Positions 8,438-16,858 of a DNA stretch of 64,000 nt are shown in pieces. Both the position numbers and the translations under genes were made by a program. The notes beneath the pieces are model-generated. The model ran no database searches. It was not told the DNA's origin and worked only from the letters and a program-made list of their open reading frames with translations. The DNA comes from Pseudoalteromonas rubra (GTDB taxonomy: Bacteria > Pseudomonadota > Gammaproteobacteria > Enterobacterales > Alteromonadaceae). Where the stretch lies: positions 106,207 through 170,206 of the forward strand of contig NZ_PNCI01000013.1 of the NCBI RefSeq assembly GCF_005887095.1. Reading direction: 5' to 3'. Each line of letters opens with the position of its first letter. Positions within the stretch are counted from its first letter, which is position 1.

Positions 8438-11400
8438 TTAAGCCACCTGATTGAAATAGCGCGCATTCAAATCGCGAACGGCCTGCTGTTGCTGCTGTTC
8501 AAGGATCTGCTTAACCTGAACAGCAATATCCTGAGCCTGCTCGCCACTGCGCGCATTGACTGTGATGTTGGCATTGACCGTTACCTGTGCGCCCTGATGT
8601 GCTGAGTCACTATTGACGGATGTGGCTTCTGCATGTGTTGTAGATGAGGCCTGTGACGTTGACAGCGCTTCTGGCGTGCTTGCGATGTTGCCTTTATCAA
8701 CTGCCACATCACCCGGCTCGGCCACTTTGTCAGCACCAAACCAGCTGCTAATGTGCGACCCTACCGCCGCATTGGTGATAAACCCTGCCAGTGGCGCAGC
8801 CATTTTCAACCAGGGATTACGGCTTTTTTCCATTAACCCTGTCACAGCCTTGGCTGAGAACATGCCACCGAGCGTACCGCCAATCACCCCTGCTTTTTGC
8901 GAGCCACTCAAAGACTCATCATTGGCGGCATGCCACACGGTGTGATAATTCAAAGCATCGCCGACAAAATTGCCAACTTTTGCCACTTTATGTGCACGAC
9001 TCTTGTCATTTCCGGCGCGTTCAGCCAGCGCGGATGCGGTGCCTGCGACAAGATTAAACGGATTAATAAACTGATTTTTGATAAAGCCTTCAGCCAGACC
9101 CAGCAGGTTACTGCTATTACCATTTTGTGGCGCCGTGCCGGACACGCCGGCGTCATTCGCTGTACCCTGCGATGTCTCAACATTGCCACTGATATCAGGT
9201 GTGGCCTGAGGTTTGGCAGGTTCATCATCAGCAAACCAGCCTCCGAGCTTTTCACCCAGCCAGCCGCCAACAGACTCACCGCCCATCGCACCCAGCGCGC
9301 CTCCGACCAGACCACCTATGGCAGTACCGATCCCCGGGATCACCGAGCCAATGGCTGCACCTGCTGCGGCGCCTGCCCAGGCACCGCCTGCACCGCCGAC
9401 GGCACTGCCAACCTGCTGAGTTTTCTGCTCGGCACTGAGATTGTCATCTGACAGCGTAGTCGCAACGTCCACCGCGCCCATCACCGCACTCAAAGGGGCA
9501 GCCAGCTTACCGAGCATTTTGGCTCCAGGCAGGCGACTAAACAGTCCACCTTTTTTCCCTGCAAACTGGCCCAGTTTTCCTGCCTTAGCATCATTTGCTG
9601 CAGCCTGCACCGCTATCGACTTAGATGTCGCATTGGGGAGCTGCCTGCCGCGGTCAAGTGCACGGATCGCATTGCCCTGTGCCGCTGGCTTGCGCTTATT
9701 TTTCCTGGTGGCGTTCTCTTGGGACTCTGGAGCAGCCTGATCTTTGCCTTTCCCTTTATTTCGCCCTCGTTTAGAACCTGACTTACCCTTTGGTTTGCCC
9801 TTGTTTTTGCGTTTGCGAGGCCGCTTTTTCTCTTCTTCCGGCTCGTCTTCTAAGTGCCCATCAAGTTCATCAAAAACACTGGACGTCTCAGCGTCCCCTT
9901 CAGTATCGCCAAATAAACCGGAGCCACTCAAAAACTCAGATGCGGCGTCGCCCAGAGACGACAAATCGCCGTTCATCAGCCCTTTAAAATCCAGCTTGCT
10001 GAGCGCCCCTTCATGTTGTGCCAGCAATGATGCTGCGCCGTCCATGCCAAATGTATTCAGCAAATCAGGGGCAGCAGACACCAGTGACGACAAGTCGCCC
10101 CCCAGCACGCCCTTCACATCAAGTTTTTGGAACACCCCGGCATGTTGTTGCAGCAACGAGGCGGCCTCATCCATACCAAAAGCATTCAGCAACTGAGGGC
10201 CCGCTTCTGTCAAAGATGACAGGTCGCCGCTCAGCAGCGCGTCCACATCGAATTTCTGTAGCGCAGGTAAGGCAGACTCAAGCAAGGCGCCTGCATCGCC
10301 CAGTTCCAGTGCTTTAAGCAAATCCGGGGCGGCGTTCATCAGGCTGGAGACATCCCCCTGCACTATGCTTTTCAAATCAAGCTTGGCCAAACCAGGAATG
10401 GCGGTTTGCAACTTATCTGCGGCATCGTCCAGTTCAAACGCACGCAACACTTCGGGCGCCGCATCCAGCAAACTGCTCAGATCGCCTTCCATAATAGCCG
10501 GGGCATTGAGCTTACTCAGCACCGGCATGGCCTTTTGCAGTGCTGCCGATGCGCCGGGCATATCCAGCGCATCAAATACCGCAGGGGCAACCTCTCCCAG
10601 TGAGGCCAGGTCGCCGCTCATCACGCCCCGGATGTCGAGCTTTTGCACAATGCCAGCGTGTTGTTGCAACAGGGCTGCCGCCTCTTCCATGCCCAGTGCA
10701 TTGAGCAGATCCGGACCGGCTTCAGCCAGAGAAGTCAGATCCCCCCCGAGCAACCCGTCTACATCAAATTTTTGTAATGCCGGAAGCGCGGCAGCCATGG
10801 CTGTGCCCGCATCCCCCAGCTCCAGCGCGCTCAGCAACTGAGGCGCCACGTTCATTAAAGTAGACACATCACCTTGCGCTATGCCTTTGAGGTCAAGCTG
10901 GGTCAGGCTGGGTATGGCGGCCTGCAATTTGTCTGCAGCCGCGTCCAGCTCAAATGCACGCAAAACCTCAGGCGCAGCGTCCAGTACACTGCTGAGGTCA
11001 CCTTCGATGATCGCAGGCGCGTTAAGTTTACTGAGTACCGGCAGGGCTTTTTCCATTGCCTGAGATGCGCCAGGCATATTCAATGCCTGAAATAGCTGCG
11101 GTGCAGCCTGGATTAGGGAATCTAGCTCCCCTGAAGCAATTGCTGGCATATCCAGCTGCGCAAGTGCAGGCAAGGCTTGCGCGACACTGGCCGAAACCCC
11201 ATCCAACTGTAAAGCGCTGAGCATGTTCGGAAGCTCTGATGTTAGAGCCTGTACATCACCACGCAATGCACCAGACAAGTCTAGCTGTGCCAGTGCCGGC
11301 AATTCTGAAGCCAGTGCCTGCTGCAACTGAGGTAAGTCAACCGCGTCAATGAGTGCAGGCAATGCCGTTTTTAGCCCATTGAGGTCACCGGCGAACAACG

Positions 11401-12118
11401 CCTTAAGATCCAGATTTTGTAATACCGGTAATGCGGATTGAAATGCCGCCACCGTCTGGCCGAGATCCAGTGAACGCGCCATTTCGGGCACCAAAGTGGT
11501 CAGGCTGTTCAGTTCAGTATTCACTGACTGGGACAACGCAGTTACAGCCGATACATCTACGCTACCTTCAGGCACAGCTGTCGCTACAACATCATTGCCA
11601 ATACCCGCGGAGGTATTCAGTTCAACTGAGTCCTGACGATGCTCGGACGCGTTTACCGGTGTAAAATCTGGTGCCGTTGCGGTTGCTACCTGACCGGCAC
11701 CACTGGGCTGAGAGGCTTGTTCATTTTTATCAGCAAGGCGCGCAATCACAGCGCCAAGATTATCCAAAGACGCCAGTAAAGCGTCGGGCACTTCATATGC
11801 ACCCGGATTGTCCACACTCAGGCTGACAGCCCCTTGGCCAGACGCTGGTTGCGCCGACGGCCCCTGTTGTGTCATCACAGCCTGCAGACGTTTTTGCAAA
11901 TCACTACTTTGTGGGGCTAGTAACACCAGCGCCTGAAGCTGTGCGAGCAATTGCCCGACCGACGCGGCACTGGCATCACTTTGCAGCTGCAGAGAATGCA
12001 GTGTCCGGCCGAGTTTCGCCAGTCGCTGGTCCACGCCATTGCTCTGCGCCAGGCGATGTTTAACTTTATTTTTGGCTCCGCCGGGAGCACGAAGATGTTC
12101 GACAGTTCCTTGTTTCAT
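8438..12118 (-). CDS. Tail tape measure protein with long tandem repeat region
   Basis: A 1226-residue tape measure, identified by position (between GpE and gpU) and layout. Residues 1-235 are helical and low-complexity. Residues 236 to about 735 are eleven and a half tandem 43-residue repeats. Next comes an acidic then strongly basic stretch (about 760-800, rich in KRKNKGKPKGK). Gly/Ala-rich hydrophobic segments follow at about 880-950 (GGAGGAWAGAAAGAAIGSVI), as expected for a tape measure's membrane-active part, and the end is Gln-rich. If the chain is helical at about 1.5 angstrom per residue, it would set a tail near 180 nm. That is an estimate from general tape-measure rules, not a measurement. 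It is far larger than usual R-type pyocin tape measures. Confidence 0.9.
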   Translation of the reverse strand: MKQGTVEHLRAPGGAKNKVKHRLAQSNGVDQRLAKLGRTLHSLQLQSDASAASVGQLLAQLQALVLLAPQSSDLQKRLQAVMTQQGPSAQPASGQGAVSLSVDNPGAYEVPDALLASLDNLGAVIARLADKNEQASQPSGAGQVATATAPDFTPVNASEHRQDSVELNTSAGIGNDVVATAVPEGSVDVSAVTALSQSVNTELNSLTTLVPEMARSLDLGQTVAAFQSALPVLQNLDLKALFAGDLNGLKTALPALIDAVDLPQLQQALASELPALAQLDLSGALRGDVQALTSELPNMLSALQLDGVSASVAQALPALAQLDMPAIASGELDSLIQAAPQLFQALNMPGASQAMEKALPVLSKLNAPAIIEGDLSSVLDAAPEVLRAFELDAAADKLQAAIPSLTQLDLKGIAQGDVSTLMNVAPQLLSALELGDAGTAMAAALPALQKFDVDGLLGGDLTSLAEAGPDLLNALGMEEAAALLQQHAGIVQKLDIRGVMSGDLASLGEVAPAVFDALDMPGASAALQKAMPVLSKLNAPAIMEGDLSSLLDAAPEVLRAFELDDAADKLQTAIPGLAKLDLKSIVQGDVSSLMNAAPDLLKALELGDAGALLESALPALQKFDVDALLSGDLSSLTEAGPQLLNAFGMDEAASLLQQHAGVFQKLDVKGVLGGDLSSLVSAAPDLLNTFGMDGAASLLAQHEGALSKLDFKGLMNGDLSSLGDAASEFLSGSGLFGDTEGDAETSSVFDELDGHLEDEPEEEKKRPRKRKNKGKPKGKSGSKRGRNKGKGKDQAAPESQENATRKNKRKPAAQGNAIRALDRGRQLPNATSKSIAVQAAANDAKAGKLGQFAGKKGGLFSRLPGAKMLGKLAAPLSAVMGAVDVATTLSDDNLSAEQKTQQVGSAVGGAGGAWAGAAAGAAIGSVIPGIGTAIGGLVGGALGAMGGESVGGWLGEKLGGWFADDEPAKPQATPDISGNVETSQGTANDAGVSGTAPQNGNSSNLLGLAEGFIKNQFINPFNLVAGTASALAERAGNDKSRAHKVAKVGNFVGDALNYHTVWHAANDESLSGSQKAGVIGGTLGGMFSAKAVTGLMEKSRNPWLKMAAPLAGFITNAAVGSHISSWFGADKVAEPGDVAVDKGNIASTPEALSTSQASSTTHAEATSVNSDSAHQGAQVTVNANITVNARSGEQAQDIAVQVKQILEQQQQQAVRDLNARYFNQVA
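9914..11413 (-). repeat. 129-bp (43-residue) tandem repeats inside the tape measure gene
   Basis: Eleven full units and one partial unit of 43 residues. The pattern is roughly L-D-x-x-x-(I/L)-x-x-G-D-L-x-S-L-x-x-A-A-P-x-L-L-x-A-(L/F)-x-(L/M). The units form a higher-order block: types starting LDMPAI/LDIRGV, LNAPAI, LDLKGI/LDLKSI and FDVDGL/FDVDAL occur in that order twice, implying duplication of about 516 bp. Unit length is constant, so expansion would lengthen the tape in steps of 43 residues. Confidence 0.92.
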
Positions 12119-12226
12119 AGATTTACCTGAAAGAGTTAAGAAGTGATACCAGAGAATGAAGGGAGGTGGAGTGTGGCATTGCTAAACAGCCTGAAAAAAG
12201 CCACTGAGCAATGCCCGCAATTGAAT

Positions 12227-12258
12227 CCACAAACATGCGCAAAAACGCATGTTTGTGG
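12227..12258. other. Perfect 13-bp stem-loop between E' and the tape measure
   Basis: CCACAAACATGCG (12227-12239) and CGCATGTTTGTGG (12246-12258) are perfect inverted repeats around a 6-nt loop, downstream of E' and about 110 nt before the tape measure start. No U-tract follows on either strand. It could be an mRNA-processing or stabilising hairpin that sets relative expression of tube-side genes and tape measure, or a protein-binding site. Confidence 0.6.
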
Positions 12259-12277
12259 AGGTATGACCCGCAGCGGA

Positions 12278-12403
12278 TCAGGACGCAGAGGTTGCCTCTT
12301 TGTAGTCAACCGCAGCATTGAACCAATCGACTAATTCATCTTCGGTCAATGCATTGAGTTCGGTCAGGCCCCAACCTGTGTATTTGGCTAAGGCGATAAC
12401 CAT
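12278..12403 (-). CDS. GpE'-like extension ORF (probable frameshift product of GpE)
   Basis: A 41-codon reading frame (MVIALAKYTGWGLTELNALT...) with the short GpE-family look: aromatic/Trp, then LTELNAL, then ELVDWFNAA. It starts 6 nt past the GpE stop and lies in the -1 frame relative to GpE. That -1 frame is open back through the last dozen codons of GpE. In P2 and lambda the equivalent assembly-chaperone pair is made by programmed -1 frameshifting, so this is best read as the E' half of an E+E' fusion rather than a separate gene. Confidence 0.72.
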   Translation of the reverse strand: MVIALAKYTGWGLTELNALTEDELVDWFNAAVDYKEATSAS

Positions 12404-12408
12404 GGCTC

Positions 12409-12666
12409 TTAAGCGCCTGGGCGGGATACGAGAAAAGCCTGTAAGGTTTCTCTGAGCTTCACAAAGTCGCTCCAGTCAAGCTCTTCGATGATATCCGGCG
12501 AGACTTCGCACAAATTGGAGAAGTAGCGAATTTCACTTTCCGACTCGCTGATATCTGCCTTGTCCACCATTAACCGGTCTCGTACTTTTGGTCGTCTCAT
12601 TGTCAATTCGGCATACTCATGCCCGTCAACCGTCACTGGAAATGCCAGGGTAATGATTTCTTTCAT
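12409..12666 (-). CDS. P2 gpE-like tail assembly chaperone
   Basis: An 85-residue protein between tail tube and tape measure, where P2 has gpE. It begins MKEIITLAFPVTVDGHEYAE with MRRPKVRDRLMVDKAD and a late SDFVKLRETLQAFL segment, the usual pattern of tail assembly chaperones that coat the tape measure during tube polymerisation. Its last codons contain GCT TTT CTC, where a -1 slip would enter the E' frame and avoid the stop at 12409. A clear RBS (AGGAGCAAAAGC) precedes the ATG. Confidence 0.85.
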   Translation of the reverse strand: MKEIITLAFPVTVDGHEYAELTMRRPKVRDRLMVDKADISESESEIRYFSNLCEVSPDIIEELDWSDFVKLRETLQAFLVSRPGA

Positions 12667-12765
12667 GCTTTTGCTCCTATTATTATTTTCTCAGTGCGCA
12701 GGTTGGCACTCCTCCGGGGATTAAGCCAGTAAGAAGTACCCACCATATCAAGACAAGAGCGCGAA

Positions 12766-13275
12766 TTAAGCGCCAATGGCAGCGCGTAACAGCGCCATTT
12801 GATCTGTGCCATTGATTTTGCGCACATCGTTGTACAGGTCAATTTCGTAGATCACTTCGTTGTTGATCTCCAACTTGTACTTCTGCACTGTGTACTGCAT
12901 CGTCAGCTTGGCTTCTTCACCATCTTTCCAGTTACCCATATCGACTTCTTTGAAGTAGCCTTCCAGAGTCACAACCACAGGCTGTGGTGGCTGACCTTGC
13001 GCCTGAATCGCACCGCGCGCGGTTAATGGTGTGGTAGCCCCACTCCAGTCACCCAGCAGCTTGAGCATGTCGGCGTTGTATTCAAGCAAAGTGATACTGC
13101 CTTCCAGTTTCTCAAGCTGACCCACGTCCAGCTCAATCGGCGCCTGAAAGCCCGATGTCACTTCACGGGTTTTCACCGTGACTTTTGGTAGCTGAATTTC
13201 GTCCGCAATGCCCAGGTAGCCTTTGCCGTCTACGAACAGTTTGAATTTTTTAAGGATTTTAGGAGACATTGCCAT
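12766..13275 (-). CDS. Contractile tail tube protein (FII family)
   Basis: A 169-residue P2 FII-type major tail tube protein, which polymerises into the inner tube driven through the target envelope. Typical features are SPKILKKFKLFVDGKGYLG near the start, LPKVTVKTREVTSGF, and a late KLTMQYTVQKYKLEINNEVIYEIDL stretch. The ATG overlaps the sheath stop (TAATG), giving translational coupling of sheath and tube, as in P2 and R-type pyocins. Confidence 0.95.
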   Translation of the reverse strand: MAMSPKILKKFKLFVDGKGYLGIADEIQLPKVTVKTREVTSGFQAPIELDVGQLEKLEGSITLLEYNADMLKLLGDWSGATTPLTARGAIQAQGQPPQPVVVTLEGYFKEVDMGNWKDGEEAKLTMQYTVQKYKLEINNEVIYEIDLYNDVRKINGTDQMALLRAAIGA

Positions 13276-14684
13276 TATACGATTTCCTCTAGGTAGTTAT
13301 TTGTCAGAATGCTCTTGAAGGTGATGTGCTCAGCCGGTGTTGGCGGCGTAAAGTCAAAGCTGAAGTAAACCTTGCCAGCCTGAATGTTTTCCGGCGTATT
13401 CAGCTCTTCATCTGCCCAGATTTCGCCGCCCAGGATTGCACCCTGTGCTTTAAGGCTGTCCAGGTAAGACTGCACGCTCTGTTTCACATCTTCGATATAA
13501 GTTTTGGTGATGTTACGGTCAACCGCCCACATGTGAGCACGCAGCAGTGAGTCATTGATCATGTCTGCGGTACGAACCACTGACAGGAAGGCCCATTTCG
13601 GGTCGCCAGAACACGTACGGTTACCCCACAGCTTGAAGCCGTTTTGGCGGATAATGGTCGCTACTTCGTTTTCATTCAGGTGGTTAGCACGTGCGTTTGC
13701 ATCACCTAACTGGAAGTCCACCGGGCGTGCAGTACCAACAATACCATTCATTGCGGTATTACTTGGGCTCCACCAGAAGCCACGGTCGTTGTCCGATTTG
13801 GCAATCATACCGGCAACACGGGCACTGGCTGGCTCATCAACAGATTCACCATCGCGGAATACACGTACATGCGGGTCAACCACATACACACGACGTGAGC
13901 CAATAGTCTGACGATATTTAATCGCTGTGGCATCCGCAGAGCTTTCTTTCTCATTTGGACCGTCGGCAATGATCACCGCACGCAGTCGTTCAGCTACACC
14001 AATCAGGTCAGACACAACGGCATTCATTTCACCTGTGGTTTTGTCAAACTGATGAGTGTATTCAGGAGCAATGAGAATACGTGGCGTCATGCCCAGCTCA
14101 GATTCCGCCGCCAAAAACGCCGATACACCTTTATAGCCGCCATCAGCTGTGGTGCCTGCCTGCATATTTTTAATCACTTCAGCTTCGTCGGCATGGTCGG
14201 CAACACGTACAATAACAACCGCGGCGCCTGCCTGGTCGAAGATGCCATCAATGGCACGTACCAGAGAGCCCTTTAGCGAATCAGAAATATCCGTGACCGC
14301 TGCTTTGGCTTTGGCTTCTACATCAGCCTGAATAGCCGTTTTTTCTTCCGCTGTGAGCTCGTAGTCTGCCGCTTTATCGTTAGCCGCTTTAAACGCTTCC
14401 ACAGCCGCCAGATATTGCGCACTGCTTTCTGCTTTCGCCGCATCGCCTGCAGCCGTTTTTGCTGCCGCAAGTTTTGCCTGATAATCCGCATTGGCTGTGT
14501 CAACCAGTTTAACCGCATCTGTACGCTTGCCTGCCACTAACACAGGTGTATTAAGCGGAAACGCCTTTTCGTCAGCAAAAGGGGCCGTACCAATCAGACC
14601 AATAACCGCACTTTTAACCGTTTTAATAGGGCGCGTGCCAGTTTGCGCCTCGATGACTTCTACACCGTGTAGAAATTTAGACAT
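13275..14684 (-). CDS. Contractile tail sheath protein (FI family)
   Basis: A 469-residue sheath protein: it starts MSKFLHGVEVIEAQTGTRPI and has the sheath-family GIVGTARPVDFQLGD, NENEVATIIRQNGFKLWGNRTC and C-terminal FDFTPPTPAEHITFKSILTN motifs. Sheath contraction powers tube insertion. Compared with P2 FI (396 residues) there is an extra Ala/Lys/Asp-rich segment at about residues 60-150 that looks like an exposed surface insertion. A strong AAAGGAGATATCT precedes the ATG. A terminator-like hairpin lies between this gene and upstream gpW. Confidence 0.96.
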   Translation of the reverse strand: MSKFLHGVEVIEAQTGTRPIKTVKSAVIGLIGTAPFADEKAFPLNTPVLVAGKRTDAVKLVDTANADYQAKLAAAKTAAGDAAKAESSAQYLAAVEAFKAANDKAADYELTAEEKTAIQADVEAKAKAAVTDISDSLKGSLVRAIDGIFDQAGAAVVIVRVADHADEAEVIKNMQAGTTADGGYKGVSAFLAAESELGMTPRILIAPEYTHQFDKTTGEMNAVVSDLIGVAERLRAVIIADGPNEKESSADATAIKYRQTIGSRRVYVVDPHVRVFRDGESVDEPASARVAGMIAKSDNDRGFWWSPSNTAMNGIVGTARPVDFQLGDANARANHLNENEVATIIRQNGFKLWGNRTCSGDPKWAFLSVVRTADMINDSLLRAHMWAVDRNITKTYIEDVKQSVQSYLDSLKAQGAILGGEIWADEELNTPENIQAGKVYFSFDFTPPTPAEHITFKSILTNNYLEEIV

Positions 14685-14717
14685 AGATATCTCCTTTAAA
14701 GGTATGTCAATTAGCTA

Positions 14718-14769
14718 ATAAAAAAGCCACAGCCGAGCTGCTACAAACGCAGCCCAGGTGCTGTGGCTT
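14718..14769 (-). terminator. Intra-cluster rho-independent terminator between gpW and sheath
   Basis: On the minus strand AAGCCACAGC (14769-14760) and GCTGTGGCTT (14733-14724) form a 10-bp stem followed by TTTTTT. It would end transcripts coming from the baseplate genes unless read through, so the sheath/tube/tape-measure block is either separately promoted or reached by antitermination or partial readthrough. Confidence 0.8.
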
Positions 14770-14808
14770 AAGTTGAAAAATAAATTGAGAAAATTAAAAA
14801 ATCACAAG

Positions 14809-15144
14809 TTAGATTTGGATCCCTTCGATGGTTACCGGTTCGCCATTGATTAGGTATAAACCTTCAATGGCGATTGATAATTTGCCGTCTCCGGCCGGGT
14901 GCACCGCCACCCCTTCAAGTGCGAATCTTGGCTCCCATTGCTCAAGCGCATTGGAAATGGCAATGGTAATATCACCAACCAGAGAGTGTGAAAACGGCCG
15001 GTCAATAAGTTCAAACAAGCCGCAGCCATAATCGCGACGCATCACCCGACTTCCCTTAGGGGTCGTCACAATATCGCGAATACTTTGTTTCAGGTGTTCA
15101 ACGCCGCTCAGCGGCTTACCTGTCTGGGCATTCATGCCAATCAT
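14809..15144 (-). CDS. Baseplate wedge protein gpW (gp25/GPW family)
   Basis: A 111-residue GPW/gp25-like protein that links wedge and sheath initiator. It has the family signatures LKQSIRDIVTTPKGSRVMRR, DYGCGLFELID and a late ISNALEQWEPRF. The start overlaps the PAAR gene stop (ATGA), with GGAGGTGAAAC as RBS. Only one gpW is present even though gpJ and gpI are present four times. Confidence 0.95.
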   Translation of the reverse strand: MIGMNAQTGKPLSGVEHLKQSIRDIVTTPKGSRVMRRDYGCGLFELIDRPFSHSLVGDITIAISNALEQWEPRFALEGVAVHPAGDGKLSIAIEGLYLINGEPVTIEGIQI

Positions 15145-15458
15145 GTTTCACCTCCTTTATTACCCACAATGAACTTTGCATACCCACCTTCAATCAATGC
15201 GTTACAGCTGCTGGGATCGCCCACACGGACAACGGCGTTGCCCCCAATCGTAAAGCCCGGCGCACCTTTAGTTACTGTTTGCCCAACATGAGGTGGTATC
15301 TTGCTGTCTTTGCTGTGTGAGTGCTCGGATAATGTGTCACCAACACACAGCACGGCTTCTTTATTGACCTTAAAGGTGCTTTGCGTTGCGGCCACCGTGG
15401 CTGGGTTGAAATCGTCATGCGAATTAGTTTGGGCTTTATTTAATGCAATATCTGGCAT
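15141..15458 (-). CDS. PAAR-like spike tip protein
   Basis: A 105-residue protein with PAAR-type glycine/valine turns: VGDTLSEHSHSKDSKIPPHVGQTV, PGFTIGGNAVVRVGD, PSSCNALIEGG and FIVGNKGG. PAAR proteins cap the beta-helical spike and carry a metal-binding tip. P2 itself lacks a separate PAAR because its gpV carries the tip, so a separate gene here points to a phage or secretion-system hybrid spike. It sits between gpV and gpW with tight spacing. Confidence 0.85.
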   Translation of the reverse strand: MPDIALNKAQTNSHDDFNPATVAATQSTFKVNKEAVLCVGDTLSEHSHSKDSKIPPHVGQTVTKGAPGFTIGGNAVVRVGDPSSCNALIEGGYAKFIVGNKGGET

Positions 15459-15460
15459 AG

Positions 15461-16204
15461 TTACTCCTGGGCTTTGATCATTGCAGCATTGAGCAACAAG
15501 TTGCCCTTCGCCGCGACAGCAATATCCTGTGCCGTTGAACTGATATTGACCTGCTTACCCTCTAGCGTCAGAGTTTCTCCTGCCGCGATGCTAATGTTCT
15601 TTTCAGCGCTGACAGAAGCGTCATTGCCCACCGTCAGGGTGGCATCCTTAGCCACATTAATTGAGGCGTTGTTGCCCACTTCTACCGTCGCATTAAACCC
15701 ACACTCAATGCGAAGGTCTCTTTCACTGTGTATTGTGATTTTCGCGGTTTGTTCACCGCCCGTATCCGGCACATAAAGATGATAAGCATGATGTTGGTTG
15801 TCATACTCAACCAGCGCGCCATCCTGATAGCGGGTGCGATGTATATGTTCACGACTACTTGCCGCAGCGTAACTTTCCCCTTCACCCGCACCTAACACGT
15901 GGTCGGGTTTATGATGATCTGCAGCCGCACTATACACACTGCCCAGGATCACGCCCTGAGCGGTGTCGCCACAAGGCGCAAGAACAATAACCTGCTCACC
16001 AATTTCCGGTGCGCGCCAGGTCATGCTATGTGCAGCCATATCGGTCAGCCAGGGCAGTTTAGCTGTGATCCAGTCACCGATTTTGACTTTCACACGAGCC
16101 GTTTCATAGTCCACTTCATGCACCGTACCCAGCGTGATCAGCTTGCTTAATCGGTGCTGTAAGTCAGATAGCGCTAACTCAGATTGAGCGGGATCCAGAT
16201 TCAT
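15461..16204 (-). CDS. Baseplate spike protein gpV
   Basis: A 247-residue gpV/gp5-type spike. The N-terminal OB-like region (ARVKVKIGDWITAKLPWLT) precedes APEIGEQVIVLAPCGDTAQGVILGSVYS, a standard gpV motif. The C-terminal half is a beta-prism of short repeats with alternating V/I (NATVEVGNNASINVAKDATLTV...). It would form the central puncturing device together with the PAAR tip. The start overlaps the upstream gene stop (ATGA). Confidence 0.93.
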   Translation of the reverse strand: MNLDPAQSELALSDLQHRLSKLITLGTVHEVDYETARVKVKIGDWITAKLPWLTDMAAHSMTWRAPEIGEQVIVLAPCGDTAQGVILGSVYSAAADHHKPDHVLGAGEGESYAAASSREHIHRTRYQDGALVEYDNQHHAYHLYVPDTGGEQTAKITIHSERDLRIECGFNATVEVGNNASINVAKDATLTVGNDASVSAEKNISIAAGETLTLEGKQVNISSTAQDIAVAAKGNLLLNAAMIKAQE

Positions 16205-16782
16205 AGCACCTCCCCGGCAGGCGTTTGCGTGCTGTAGATTAACTTGTGCTCATAGCCCTGCTGCCCCAGATAAACATCCGTGATGGGCGTGCCAGGTGAC
16301 TCGCTCTGTTCAACCTGATAGTAAAATGACCAGCTCAGTTGTAACTGTGCTTTAATCCCTTCACTGTGCTGACTAAACGCAAAGGTCGTTTGCTCGGCAA
16401 TAAAATGTTGCCAGTGGGTGGGCACGTCGTCCGCCAACATCGCGGCTTCGCCTTTGCTGAGTACCTCATCCAGCCTCTCCAGCAGCCTGGCTTTATCGCC
16501 ATCCATCAACGCAATATCGAGCTGCACACTCAGCACCCGCCTGTCAAGCAAGTTTGGGCTGAGGTTTTTGTTGTACGCTGGTCCATAGCTGACACCTTTA
16601 TCGGTGCCTTTACTTTGCAGCTCGCTGGCCTGGCGTTCCTGCGTAGGCGTTACTGTTAGTTGGGCTTGCTGGGTCAGGTCCGGGGCAACCTGGCTCGGGA
16701 TTAGATAATCCACCTGAGCCACCTGTGCCAGGGACGTCGTCAGGCGCTCAAGCACCTGGGTGATTAAGGTCGTTCGTTGCAT
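16201..16782 (-). CDS. Uncharacterised tail/baseplate protein upstream of gpV
   Basis: A 193-residue protein not confidently assigned. It starts with a helical segment (RTTLITQVLERLTTSLAQVAQ) and has an SPNLLDRRVLSVQLDIALMD region and a WSFYYQVEQSE segment. The position before gpV, with a 4-nt overlap, matches where P2-like clusters keep tail completion or baseplate accessory genes (gpR/gpS or DUF1834-like). A tail-terminator or tail-completion role is the leading guess from position, since no gpR/gpS candidate is seen elsewhere. Confidence 0.6.
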   Translation of the reverse strand: MQRTTLITQVLERLTTSLAQVAQVDYLIPSQVAPDLTQQAQLTVTPTQERQASELQSKGTDKGVSYGPAYNKNLSPNLLDRRVLSVQLDIALMDGDKARLLERLDEVLSKGEAAMLADDVPTHWQHFIAEQTTFAFSQHSEGIKAQLQLSWSFYYQVEQSESPGTPITDVYLGQQGYEHKLIYSTQTPAGEVL

Positions 16783-16858
16783 AGACTTGCTCTTAGATTA
16801 AAAAGACTCGAAGACAATCTGTGAGTCAGGGCGGGCGACGTGCCCGAAGGGGACGATA

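Noticed and set aside
9740..9850. The Lys/Arg-rich stretch of the tape measure looks like a DNA-binding or nuclear-targeting sequence
   Set aside because: It is within a tape measure between repeats and membrane segments, where charged linkers are common. No evidence supports an effector domain.
8613..11664. Numerous plus-strand open frames opposite the tape measure
   Set aside because: They are antisense shadows of the GC-biased repeat region. Their Ser/Ala/Pro-rich translations have no domain character.
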